The notes beneath the pieces were generated by a model. It worked only from the letters and a program-made list of their open reading frames with translations, had not been told where the DNA came from and ran no database searches. The position numbers and the translations under genes are program-made. This document shows, one piece after another, positions 16,201 through 22,217 of a stretch of DNA of 28,879 bases (position 1 is its first letter; each line of letters starts with the position of its first letter). The stretch comes from a virus: positions 1 to 28,879 of the IMG/VR virus record IMGVR_UViG_3300042326_002351; one strand, given 5' to 3'.

Positions 16201-16868
16201 ACCTTGTCTATGTCGCCGGATACGAGTCTGTCGCCGGAAAGGTCCGTGTGGCGAGGCTTCTCACGACGGGCGTCGAGGATCCGGCATTCACGCCGTATGA
16301 GGTCACGGTCGCCGATCCCGGATTTGCCTCGATGGCCCTGCAGGCCGATGGCAAGATCATTGTCTCGTTTGACGGCGCCAATTCTGCCAAGGATCTGGTG
16401 AGACTCAACACCGACGGGACCGTGGACTCGACCTACAATGTGGGGACCGGACTCGACACCGCGGCCCGAGCCATTCTCATCCTCGCAGATGGAACTGTCA
16501 TTCTCGGGGGCAACTTCACGACCTACAACTCTGTCGCCGTCCCGCGGATCGTCAAGACCACGGCACTGGGAGCGGCCGTCGGGGCATTCAATCCCGGAAC
16601 CGGATTCAACGCGACTGTCCGGGCCCTCATGCTTCCTTCGACCGGGACATTTTTCTTTGCGGCGGGCGATTTCACGTCCTACAATGGCAACACGGATTCC
16701 TATGAGAAATTCGGTCGTATCGACCAGACGACGGGAGCAGCCCTCGTCACCCGCCAGACCGTAATTGTCACCGGACGCCATCGTGGCACTGTCTCTCAGG
16801 CCGATTCTGACACGCAGGCCCTGGCGCTTGCCAATGCCCGGGCCCTCATTGAACTTCCCTGCACCTGA
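13209..16868 (+). CDS. Tail nozzle-like protein fused to a delta-60 beta-propeller
   Basis: This 1219-residue protein starts one base after the adaptor stop. Residues 1 to about 615 resemble a podoviral tail nozzle (tubular B type): an opening with a YRRGVNVVNRGGV and RPGFR stretch, then beta-propeller-like strands (DYLVFAVDGKIYFL, LMIQDGV, GRLWVARGN, LMWWYSPGG). Residues about 636-689 match a DUF5977-like element (SQADADAQALASA ending in a Cys). About 705-1177 are seven blades of the delta-60 type (LSDGRVILGG, ALGEFSEYNNG, LVIGGTFTTYD, VYVAGYESVAG, QADGKIIVSFDG, DGTVILGGNFTTYN, FAAGDFTSYNG), with LDTT/VDSTYNVGTG-like ends. A second DUF5977-like end (SQADSDTQALALA) closes the protein. The nozzle role is inferred from order and fold; the propeller is clear. 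Confidence 0.7.
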   Translation: MQSPAITQGRLVSVDAGWMSGMNSVRHPWFLRQDQYRRGVNVVNRGGVIQTRPGFRMRLTLPEGNFQGMAHFQVTKNGRRDDYLVFAVDGKIYFLPFPLEQPRFWEEFCLKSLQFSADADMIHFAVAEKTVMTAPDQTLQIVPSHNVLMIQDGVTPAAYWDGEESRHLVEAAPSLETPTGTWMTFSGGRLWVARGNILLASDLFDPVKFTERVEGEGRGDFSFPKQITGLTSFIGEERVEVVVVFTDERSEIVLSGIRDRAQWATTQGMQSILFPSTGCIAGRSIVFQAGLMWWYSPGGLVASDAAASSNLTSQINYRDAEMAFSKQFLNDDSSMICGLSFENYLLMSMPIGQNLNSETFVLDYSPLSEFSSEKIPAWSGVWTGIRPIQWASPVIDGKRRAFAASVDYRALSDGSHNHVWEAFMPEREDTFFELGSDFTRIDFARPIFCEFETRLIGDGHDLKSFQYADINLMEIAGDAYVTANYRGIRGAYKPVLCKRIIAPITAASAGADIPPSELGILDGLKKQSRRVTTENALPSDGCPTCESEYSENIDKAFSILVRWCGQMAVESIRIFMEPWAERAEGRCEENETNVCLVGEDGRNHIYSREEGFVALEDLYEVGGNAWASTRSATVTLTCPVGSVTTGPLTVTATSTYRSRISQADADAQALASAQTAAQAQADYLRTIYPCYYDSVQSVTRHCYSELNDDALAMTRLSDGRVILGGQFWRDNTTNQGKITERTSAGIRSLTFTQGDGFVSNFGAEPSSEQINVLLNDTNGIYALGEFSEYNNGARTRIARLTSAGALDTTVTFGTGFNTAPTAACILPSALAEVSTVQVISAHGGSYFDLGDANGPVRVWMDHNNSSSPPAVPSGGRLLEVDMQNSDTDAQLATKIQLAVDADAQFIATVASDTVTITASATGHRLHVTEPGSGTRFVVATAALGSSAGSLVIGGTFTTYDSVAAAKPIILIEANGVRDADYLPTGFTKIFALIPQTGNLVYVAGYESVAGKVRVARLLTTGVEDPAFTPYEVTVADPGFASMALQADGKIIVSFDGANSAKDLVRLNTDGTVDSTYNVGTGLDTAARAILILADGTVILGGNFTTYNSVAVPRIVKTTALGAAVGAFNPGTGFNATVRALMLPSTGTFFFAAGDFTSYNGNTDSYEKFGRIDQTTGAALVTRQTVIVTGRHRGTVSQADSDTQALALANARALIELPCT
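15320..16740 (+). repeat. Seven delta-60 beta-propeller blades with one inserted domain
   Basis: Blade centres can be counted at about 15350, 15545, 16060 (split), 16200, 16345, 16490 and 16640. Each has a DG-x-[IV]-x-[IV]-G-G-like strand, a short F-TTY/EYNNG turn, a basic arginine-leucine strand and an ending like LDT/STYNVGTG. Blade 3 is interrupted between ILPS (ending 15695) and GSLVIGG (about 16050) by an unrelated domain of about 115 residues containing GGSYFDLGD, VWMDH and SDTDAQLATKIQLAVDAD. Confidence 0.75.
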
Positions 16869-16870
16869 CC

Positions 16871-17161
16871 ATGCCCAAGGCCACCTCAGTCACGCTCCTC
16901 AATGGGACAACTCCGAACGCCTTCGTGAGTCCATTCTCCGACCGTCTCCCGATGTCGTTCTATTCGTCGATCACGGTCCCGAACATGCCAACCCAGGAGT
17001 GTCTGCCCTGTGCCATGACCGGCTACTCGACGTCGACCGTCAACCAGTTCATCCAGGACCTCGCCCAGGAGATTCCGCTGTCCCTCTCGAACAGCATCTC
17101 GACCTCGCAGACGCTGCCAACCATACCGCCAGAACCACAGCCACCCACATCTGTATCATGA
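16871..17161 (+). CDS. Small hypothetical protein (96 aa)
   Basis: ATG 16871 is two bases after the nozzle stop. The product starts MPKATSVTLLNGTTPNAF and contains one CLPC motif (about residues 44-47). It ends in a Ser/Thr/Pro-rich, probably unstructured tail (PTIPPEPQPPTS). There is no signal peptide or membrane helix. The stop overlaps the next start (ATGA). A paired-Cys motif may indicate metal binding or a disulphide; the role is unknown. It is likely a tail-associated or assembly protein by position. Confidence 0.5.
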   Translation: MPKATSVTLLNGTTPNAFVSPFSDRLPMSFYSSITVPNMPTQECLPCAMTGYSTSTVNQFIQDLAQEIPLSLSNSISTSQTLPTIPPEPQPPTSVS

Positions 17162-17544
17162 AAACCCGATTCATCGACGTCAGCCCGTATTCCGACGACT
17201 TCAAGAGAATGCAGCAGTTCGCCAGAACCTTCGATCACGAGATCGGGCACTGGAAGAACGGAAGGCTCGTCGCCTTTGAGCGAGATGAAAAGACCTTTGG
17301 CTATGCCGACATCGTATATCTTCCGGTGGCCTTTCCGGCGTTCCATCCCGAGGTCGCCACGCCACGCGGGATCATGGACGTGGTGAATGGCTGGAAGTCC
17401 GTCGCGCAGCTCAGCCATGGCGGCGAGGGCTGGATCGGGGTGCCCCTCGATGAGACCCGGAAGACATTTTCTACGCAGATGTTGGAGAACATCGGATTTT
17501 CAAAGATGAACCGCGAGATTTACTTGCTGAATGGGACCGTGTAA
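17158..17544 (+). CDS. Hypothetical protein, weakly acetyltransferase-like
   Basis: ATG 17158 overlaps the previous stop (ATGA); an upstream extension in the same frame would overlap the whole preceding gene and is rejected. The 128-residue product starts MKTRFIDVSPYSDDFKRMQQ. It has strand-rich segments (GRLVAFERDEKTFGYADIVY), a loop with FHPEVATPRGIMDVVNGW, a SHGGEGWIGVPL stretch, and a C-terminal FSTQMLENIGFSKMNREIY. That last element resembles the final helix and strand of GNAT-like folds, where an aromatic follows the Gly. The acetyl-CoA loop (Q/R-x-x-G-x-G/A) is not clear, so it may be a degenerate or non-catalytic relative, or unrelated. Confidence 0.45.
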   Translation: MKTRFIDVSPYSDDFKRMQQFARTFDHEIGHWKNGRLVAFERDEKTFGYADIVYLPVAFPAFHPEVATPRGIMDVVNGWKSVAQLSHGGEGWIGVPLDETRKTFSTQMLENIGFSKMNREIYLLNGTV

Positions 17545-17556
17545 ATTTTGACTGAT

Positions 17557-18333
17557 ATGGGCGGAGGAAAAACACCATCAGTGCAGTTTGCGCAACCCAT
17601 CGAGTGGTATGGGCAGGGCATTCAAGACATCCTTGGTCTTGGGAGGGACATGACCGGATATGTGGCGCAGACGCCGCCAGAACAACTGACTGAAAACATT
17701 CCGCGTCTCCAGGAAATGGCTCGCCGCGAGGCCACCATCAATGCGCTCAATTCTGCGGCTCTTGAGCGAGAACTTGCCCCAGAAACTTCCAGAATGCGGG
17801 CCGGACTGCGTCAGCAGCTTGAAGAGGATTTTGCTGGGGGTCCCAGCCGAGAACTTTCCAACCTGTGGCTTCGTCAGGGACTCTCAGATGTTGTGGGAAC
17901 CGGAGCAAAAACAGAATCTGGATTTGCCCGGTCGGCGCTCGCCGATCGCAGCCGGCGAGACTATTATGCCAACCGCCAGGCTCTGCAGGACCGAGTGTCG
18001 TCATATCTTCAGGCCAATCCGGCTCCCGTGGCCGGCCTGGATCCGGGCTCTCTCGCTGGAATCATGAGCCAGACGGCCGCAGAGAACGCGAATCTTCGCA
18101 ACGCATATCGTCAGCAGGTTTTGGGATACATGGGAGCTCAGACCGGAAACGTGGCCAATGCCTTCAATCAGGCGGCCCAGATGGAAGCGGCACGCCGCGC
18201 CCAAAACGTCAGTGCCTACAACGCCGCGCAGGCAGCCGGAGCCGCAAATCGGGCCTCCATGGCCGGGGCCCTGATCGGAGGCGGCGGCGCTCTCGCTGGC
18301 GCCGGAATCACGGCGGCCGGAATCGCCCTATGA
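17557..18333 (+). CDS. Ala/Gln-rich probable internal virion (ejection) protein
   Basis: I prefer ATG 17557 (MGGGKTPSVQF) over the TTG at 17548, because three later proteins also begin MGG. The product has 258 residues. Its middle is a long, mostly helical part rich in Ala, Gln and Arg (RLQEMARREATINALNSAAL, RMRAGLRQQLEEDFAGG). The end is a Gly/Ala-rich hydrophobic tail (GALIGGGGALAGAGITAAGI) that could insert in a membrane. Helical body plus hydrophobic end is the pattern of ejection proteins that leave the capsid with the DNA. The stop overlaps the next start (ATGA). The role is inferred from composition and place. Confidence 0.6.
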   Translation: MGGGKTPSVQFAQPIEWYGQGIQDILGLGRDMTGYVAQTPPEQLTENIPRLQEMARREATINALNSAALERELAPETSRMRAGLRQQLEEDFAGGPSRELSNLWLRQGLSDVVGTGAKTESGFARSALADRSRRDYYANRQALQDRVSSYLQANPAPVAGLDPGSLAGIMSQTAAENANLRNAYRQQVLGYMGAQTGNVANAFNQAAQMEAARRAQNVSAYNAAQAAGAANRASMAGALIGGGGALAGAGITAAGIAL

Positions 18334-19163
18334 CCCTCGACCGGCGTGTCGAGGCCACGATCGATTTTCTCGATCGCATGCTCAGGACGGCAAAGAATCC
18401 GGTCATTCTCTGGTCGGGCGGCAAGGACTCGATGGTGGTCCTGCATATGATCAAGTTTCTCATGAAGAGAGAACTTCCTGTCGTCTGCTGGCGAGAGCCC
18501 TGGATGCCAGAGAAGCTGCGCTTCGTCAATAGGATCATCGACGAGTGGAATCTTGAGGCGCACGACTATGCTCCTTCGGCCGTCAGTCTCTGTCGAGGAA
18601 AAGAGGGCAGAGTCGACATCATGGAATGCTACCAGGTCAACTCCATGGCAATGTCCAACTCGCAGCATCTCATGGTGGCGCGCGGGACAATTGTTCCAGA
18701 AGAAGGGCGGCCGTTTCTCTGTGCACTCGAGACGTTTCTTGCCCGTCCCCTTGGGACATTCAACTTTCCATGGGACTGCATGGTCATGGGCCACAAGTCC
18801 TCTGACGACGACCCGACCGTTGGAAAGGTTCCCCTGCGAGTCGACCGGCTCCAGCTCGAGAACGCCGGGACGATCCTTTATCCGATTCGCGAGTGGACCG
18901 ACGGCGACGTCTTTGAATACCATGAGAGACACTCGGTGCCGCACGACGAGACGCGCTACGACGTGAAGAATCGAAGAGTCCTTGGGAAGGACTCGACAAA
19001 TCCCGATTATTTCCATACCTGCACAAAGTGCTGCGACCCGACCTCGGCGTCCTTTGTCAGGTGTCCCAAGTATGGCATCGACGTGAACAACGTGTCACAT
19101 CTGGTTCCGTGGGTCAGGCCAGATTTTGCCTACTGCGGGCTCGGACGTGAGGATTCTGCATAG
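18330..19163 (+). CDS. PP-loop ATPase, PAPS reductase-like
   Basis: ATG 18330 overlaps the preceding stop (ATGA); the same frame is open further upstream but would cover that gene. The 277-residue product has the ATP pyrophosphatase loop S29-GGKDS34 (WSGGKDSMVV), followed by a helix and a VVCWREPW strand. Late residues form a Cys cluster C231-x2-C234-C235-x9-C245, and near the end is C269-GLG, which recalls but does not equal the ECGLH of CysH. The family binds ATP or a sulfonucleotide and activates sulfate or tRNA/DNA sulfur groups; phage members are often tied to nucleic acid modification. It lies between probable ejection proteins, not in a metabolic operon. Substrate and partners are unknown; the Cys set suggests an iron-sulfur or zinc site. 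Confidence 0.8.
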   Translation: MTLDRRVEATIDFLDRMLRTAKNPVILWSGGKDSMVVLHMIKFLMKRELPVVCWREPWMPEKLRFVNRIIDEWNLEAHDYAPSAVSLCRGKEGRVDIMECYQVNSMAMSNSQHLMVARGTIVPEEGRPFLCALETFLARPLGTFNFPWDCMVMGHKSSDDDPTVGKVPLRVDRLQLENAGTILYPIREWTDGDVFEYHERHSVPHDETRYDVKNRRVLGKDSTNPDYFHTCTKCCDPTSASFVRCPKYGIDVNNVSHLVPWVRPDFAYCGLGREDSA

Positions 19164-19212
19164 AATTTTCTGATTCTGAGTCCTGGCAGAAATGGATTAG
19201 ATTCTTAGAGAC

Positions 19213-19491
19213 ATGGGAGGCGCTAACAGACAGACAATGGCCAAGATGGAGAGGATCACTCGTCCTCTGCCTCCACGTGAAGAATATGCCCTCATGGATC
19301 CGATGAGCGAGGGCGCAACCGAGATGTCGCAGACGGCCCTCCGGCAGCCGTATGGCATGATCTCAGATCAGGAAATGATGGCACTGCAGCGCCTGCCCCT
19401 GTTTCGTTCGACCGGAGGACCCAGCCCCAGCGTGAGCGTCGTTCCGCCTCCGACAGTTCCAATGCGATCCGCCCCGATGGGCGTGAGGTGA
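19213..19491 (+). CDS. MGG-start small virion-like protein (92 aa)
   Basis: ATG 19213 opens MGGANRQTMAKMERITRPLP. The product is Met- and Pro-rich, with a helical middle (EGATEMSQTALRQPYGMISD) and a Pro/Val end (VVPPPTVPMRSAPMG). It has no membrane helix and no catalytic motif. It is the second of four proteins here starting with MGG and is followed six bases later by the third. The 49-base gap before it (19164-19212) holds a weak TTTCTG/CAGAAA inverted pair with a 14-base loop, which I do not call a terminator. Confidence 0.55.
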   Translation: MGGANRQTMAKMERITRPLPPREEYALMDPMSEGATEMSQTALRQPYGMISDQEMMALQRLPLFRSTGGPSPSVSVVPPPTVPMRSAPMGVR

Positions 19492-19497
19492 CAGACC

Positions 19498-19884
19498 ATG
19501 GGAGGAGCCTCTTCAGCACCGGCGGCCGCGGCATCTGGCGGATACTCGAGTCCGGCCTCAATGGCCCGTTCCACAATCGGCGGAATCACCGGCAGCAACA
19601 TCTCTGGAATGGGATGGGTGCCACGGGCACAGCCGACCGGCGGGGCACCAGATTATTCTCAGATCGCGCGATTTTTTGGCGGCGCCGTCAGAGACGCCTC
19701 CGGCCAGATTGCCAAATCAATTGCCGGACAGCAGATTCCAGATTTTTCGGTGGATTCTTCAGCGTTCTATAGCCCAGCTGCTCCGTTTTCATTCACCGGG
19801 CCGGCCGGAAATTTTCCCAAGTTTTCGGGAGCAAGACAGGGTTCTGCAATTTTTGGGACATCCCAGGGAGGATATTCCATCTGA
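19498..19884 (+). CDS. MGG-start Ser/Gly-rich protein (128 aa)
   Basis: The product begins MGGASSAPAAAASGGYSSP. It continues with short Gly- and Ser-rich segments, a helix-like part (PDYSQIARFFGGAVRDASGQ) and an aromatic-rich beta-like end (AFYSPAAPFSFTGPAGNF). No signal or membrane helix is clear, though the composition is weakly hydrophobic. Length and place suggest a small virion component, and the aromatic end might bind a partner. It lies in the series of MGG proteins and precedes the promoter-like site. Confidence 0.55.
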   Translation: MGGASSAPAAAASGGYSSPASMARSTIGGITGSNISGMGWVPRAQPTGGAPDYSQIARFFGGAVRDASGQIAKSIAGQQIPDFSVDSSAFYSPAAPFSFTGPAGNFPKFSGARQGSAIFGTSQGGYSI

Positions 19885-19886
19885 CA

Positions 19887-19909
19887 AACAACCAAACACT
19901 ATAGGGAGA
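19887..19909 (+). promoter_or_regulatory. Phage RNA polymerase (T7/K11/SP6-type) promoter-like sequence
   Basis: The 13 bases CACTATAGGGAGA at 19897-19909 equal the -7 to +6 part of the T7 consensus (17 of 23 positions match over the full length). With one more base (ACACTATAGGGAGA), the match to K11 as I recall it is exact over 14, and SP6 shares ACACTATAG. The upstream specificity region (-11 to -8) differs from T7, as expected if a different polymerase were cognate. Predicted +1 is G19904, giving a 14-base leader to the ATG at 19918. AGGGAGA also serves as a Shine-Dalgarno-like site, so part of the match could be selected for translation. No second copy was found by eye. Confidence 0.5.
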
Positions 19910-19917
19910 ATAAAACC

Positions 19918-20202
19918 ATGGGCGGAGCAAGCAGACTTGGGAGAGGAATAATTCAGCCTGGCATATTGCCAATTGGCGGCGGCGCAGACAGATCGCGGCC
20001 CAGACTGGGCGGCGTATTTAGCATGAGCGGAAACGGCGAGAGTGCCGGCAGACCGCCGGCTCGGCCTCCCGTGGAAAACTTTTTTGGATCCGCGAGACCG
20101 CCGGCACAACAGGCACAACAGGCACAACAGGCACAACAGGCACAACCGGGAATGGCCGACAATATGAATAGCTCAATGAGAGCGGGCGCGCTGGCGCTGT
20201 AA
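19918..20202 (+). CDS. MGG-start small protein with AQQ repeats (94 aa)
   Basis: ATG 19918 sits 14 bases after the predicted +1 of the promoter-like site. The product begins MGGASRLGRGIIQPGILPIG, then a basic stretch, Pro-rich parts (RPPARPPVENFFGSARPPAQ), and an imperfect run of Ala-Gln-Gln triplets (about 62-76) before an acidic, helical end (MADNMNSSMRAGALAL). It has no catalytic motif. Low complexity and basic/Pro content suggest an intrinsically disordered virion protein. It is the fourth MGG protein. Confidence 0.55.
   Translation: MGGASRLGRGIIQPGILPIGGGADRSRPRLGGVFSMSGNGESAGRPPARPPVENFFGSARPPAQQAQQAQQAQQAQPGMADNMNSSMRAGALAL
20103..20147 (+). repeat. 9-bp tandem repeat, five units
   Basis: The unit GGCACAACA occurs at 20103-20111, 20112-20120, 20121-20129 and 20130-20138, with a fifth copy at 20139-20147 changed in its last base (C for A). 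It encodes Ala-Gln-Gln steps in frame, so gain or loss of units would not break the gene. The near identity of the copies indicates recent slippage. Confidence 0.85.
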
Positions 20203-20224
20203 CAAAAAGAAAGGAACACATACC

Positions 20225-20782
20225 ATGGGATTCGTCAAATCGGTTTTGAAGGGAGACATTAAAGGAGCGGCAAGATCTCTAAAGCCGCCGAGCAAGGGCG
20301 GGGGCGGAGCGGCGCCTGCACCCGCCGCGCCACAGACAGACTGGGCCGCGATCTTTGCGGCAGAGCGTGCCGCAAACGAAAACATAATCAATCAGATGCG
20401 TCTGGAAGCAGAAAATGCCCGAAATGCGGAGGAACAAAGACAGCGTGAGGAAGAAGCTCGCCGGACGCAGGAAGAGCATAACGTGAGACAGCGCACGGCC
20501 GACCAGGCCGCGCTCACGAATTATGAAAAAATGCAGCAGGCTGCCGCCGCGCAGGCCGTGGGGGGAATCTCGCCCATCACGCCCGGCTCGTCAGCCGGCG
20601 CGGCTCCGGGTCTCTCGCCAGTCCCAGGTTCGAGATCCAGGAGATCGGCCTCCGTGTATTCTCCACCAACGATCAGTCCCGTGGCACCCGAATATGGAAA
20701 CATGATGGCCGCACCCGGCAACGTGAATCTCGGCGGTGGATCCGGTCTCGATTGGCTGCGCGCACTTTACGGTTCAGCCTGA
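20225..20782 (+). CDS. Coiled-coil virion-like protein (185 aa)
   Basis: The product starts MGFVKSVLKGDIKGAARSLK. That N-terminal pattern, a short amphipathic start followed by a Pro/Ala linker (GGGGAAPAPAAPQTDW), is common in small phage internal or DNA-injection-associated proteins. Residues 40-110 are a long charged helix (ENARNAEEQRQREEEARRTQ) that probably forms a coiled coil. The C-terminal part is Pro/Ser/Gly-rich. A purine-rich stretch (AAAGGAA at about 20210-20216) may be its ribosome-binding site. It is 19 bases upstream of the next gene. A virion role is inferred from style and position only. Confidence 0.6.
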   Translation: MGFVKSVLKGDIKGAARSLKPPSKGGGGAAPAPAAPQTDWAAIFAAERAANENIINQMRLEAENARNAEEQRQREEEARRTQEEHNVRQRTADQAALTNYEKMQQAAAAQAVGGISPITPGSSAGAAPGLSPVPGSRSRRSASVYSPPTISPVAPEYGNMMAAPGNVNLGGGSGLDWLRALYGSA

Positions 20783-20801
20783 TAAGAGAAATCTCCGACA
20801 A

Positions 20802-22214
20802 ATGGCAATCCAGACCGGCGGCTTCACGGTGGCACGGGGAGGAGGGGCACAATTTCAGCCCGCCACCCCGACACCATTGTCGTTTGTGTCTGGCGCGTCG
20901 CTTGCCCCGGGAGATCTCGGGATCAATGCCATCACCGAGGGATCACGCCAGGCGACAGCCAGTCTTCTCTCCGGGGTCAACGTGGCCCTCGAGAGTGTGC
21001 TCGGAGCCGGAATCGGGCTTCTTGAACGAAAACAGAAGCGCGAGGAAGACGAGCTCGCTCATCAGCGTGCTCTTGAGATTGCCCGCGAGCGCAACGTTCT
21101 TGGCAACATTCTCAGCCCGCTCGACCGCGAGCGCCTGCTCGGGCAGCGTCTGCAGAACATCGAGCAGATTCGCAAACTTGAGGATCCCTATGCCGAGTTT
21201 CTCGGTGAAAAGGGCCCATCGCCACTCGGCGACATTCCTGACCCAAATCTTGGTCTGAGACCCGAGGATCTGCCTCTTGAGCCATTCGACCCGAATGCGC
21301 CCGAGAACGTCGAGCCAGGACTCCCGTCGGGCGACGTTCCGCTCCCGCCTCTTCAGGGAGCCCGTCCTCCCGGCGAGGAACCCGCGCCCGGCGCCGCCCC
21401 AGAGGGCTACACGACGGCCGGTCCAGGAGGAATGCTTCTTGTGGTCCCGATTCCTGAGGAATCTGGCGGGGGTCGCATGATCATCAATCGGGCCACCGGC
21501 GCCACGACGATCGACAAGGGAGCCGGCGGACGGACCGAGACCACGGCCTCTGGACTTCCCGAGGAACTCAAGGATGAACTCCGTCTCAAGGGCGTGACCG
21601 TCAACGCCAAGGGAGAGGTCTCGACCACCTACGAGCCGAGCACGGCCGACGCGGACCAGGAGAAGGAGATCAGCACGATGCAGTCGAGCATCGAGCAGGC
21701 CAACCGCGTCGTGCGAGACATCGACACGATCGTCGACACGGCGCAGGGAGCCAGACTCCCGGCGACTGGAAAATTTTCTGACTGGATTGCCACGCTGCCC
21801 GTCACCACCGGAGCGAGTGACGTCCGAGCCCTCATCAAGAACATCGAGGCAGACGTGGCCTTCAAGACGCTGGCCGACATGCGGCGCAACAGCAAGACGG
21901 GTGGCGCCCTGGGCGCGATCTCTGACCGAGAACTTGCCCTCCTGGCTGCCGCCGAGGGCTCGATCAACCCGTCTCTCAGCTGGCCGATCTTCAAGCGCAA
22001 TCTGCAGGACATCAGCAAGGCGCGCAAGGAGCTGATCAAGATGTGGGGCGGCAAGCTTGCCTCGATGGGAGCCGGCACGTCACAGTTCGATCTGACTGCC
22101 GAGATCAACAGTCTCGCCGAGCAGCTCGATGACATGCCCGACAGGAATTCTGAGGAATATCGCGCCGGGAGAGAACGGCTCAAGGAGCTGGTTCGTCGCC
22201 AGAGAGGACAATGA
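20802..22214 (+). CDS. Probable internal virion protein (470 aa)
   Basis: ATG 20802 is preferred; the longer in-frame start at 20736 lies inside the previous gene. Parts in order: a Gly/Ala N-terminus (MAIQTGGFTVARGGG), a helical hydrophobic region (about 40-75, with ASLLSGVNVALESVLGAGIG), a charged helix (RKQKREEDELAHQRALE), a Pro/Asp-rich linker (about 140-205), a small beta part, and a C-terminal helical domain with LADMRRNSKTGGALGAISD and RELALLAAAEGSINPSLSW. That last region resembles a recurrent C-terminal block of phage structural proteins (R-x-x-S-x-x-GGALG-x-x-S-x-x-E-L). It is probably packaged and released with the DNA. The giant protein gene follows three bases after its stop. Confidence 0.65.
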   Translation: MAIQTGGFTVARGGGAQFQPATPTPLSFVSGASLAPGDLGINAITEGSRQATASLLSGVNVALESVLGAGIGLLERKQKREEDELAHQRALEIARERNVLGNILSPLDRERLLGQRLQNIEQIRKLEDPYAEFLGEKGPSPLGDIPDPNLGLRPEDLPLEPFDPNAPENVEPGLPSGDVPLPPLQGARPPGEEPAPGAAPEGYTTAGPGGMLLVVPIPEESGGGRMIINRATGATTIDKGAGGRTETTASGLPEELKDELRLKGVTVNAKGEVSTTYEPSTADADQEKEISTMQSSIEQANRVVRDIDTIVDTAQGARLPATGKFSDWIATLPVTTGASDVRALIKNIEADVAFKTLADMRRNSKTGGALGAISDRELALLAAAEGSINPSLSWPIFKRNLQDISKARKELIKMWGGKLASMGAGTSQFDLTAEINSLAEQLDDMPDRNSEEYRAGRERLKELVRRQRGQ

Positions 22215-22217
22215 CCC

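Noticed and set aside
16765-17157. Extension of the 17158 gene to an upstream start
   Set aside because: It would overlap the end of the nozzle gene and the whole 16871 gene; the ATGA overlap at 17158 gives a natural start.
17865-18329. Upstream extension of the PP-loop gene
   Set aside because: The added residues are Ser/Gly/Arg-rich shadow of the ejection-like gene, while the PP-loop fold is complete from 18330.
18330-19163. Naming the PP-loop gene cysH
   Set aside because: The C-terminal catalytic motif differs (YCGLG rather than ECGLH) and no sulfate-assimilation genes are nearby, so a gene symbol is not justified.
19164-19212. A terminator after the PP-loop gene
   Set aside because: The TTTCTG/CAGAAA pairing is only six pairs with a 14-base loop and no T run after it.
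20103-20147. A CRISPR-like array
   Set aside because: The units are 9 bases with no spacers and encode an in-frame Ala-Gln-Gln tract.
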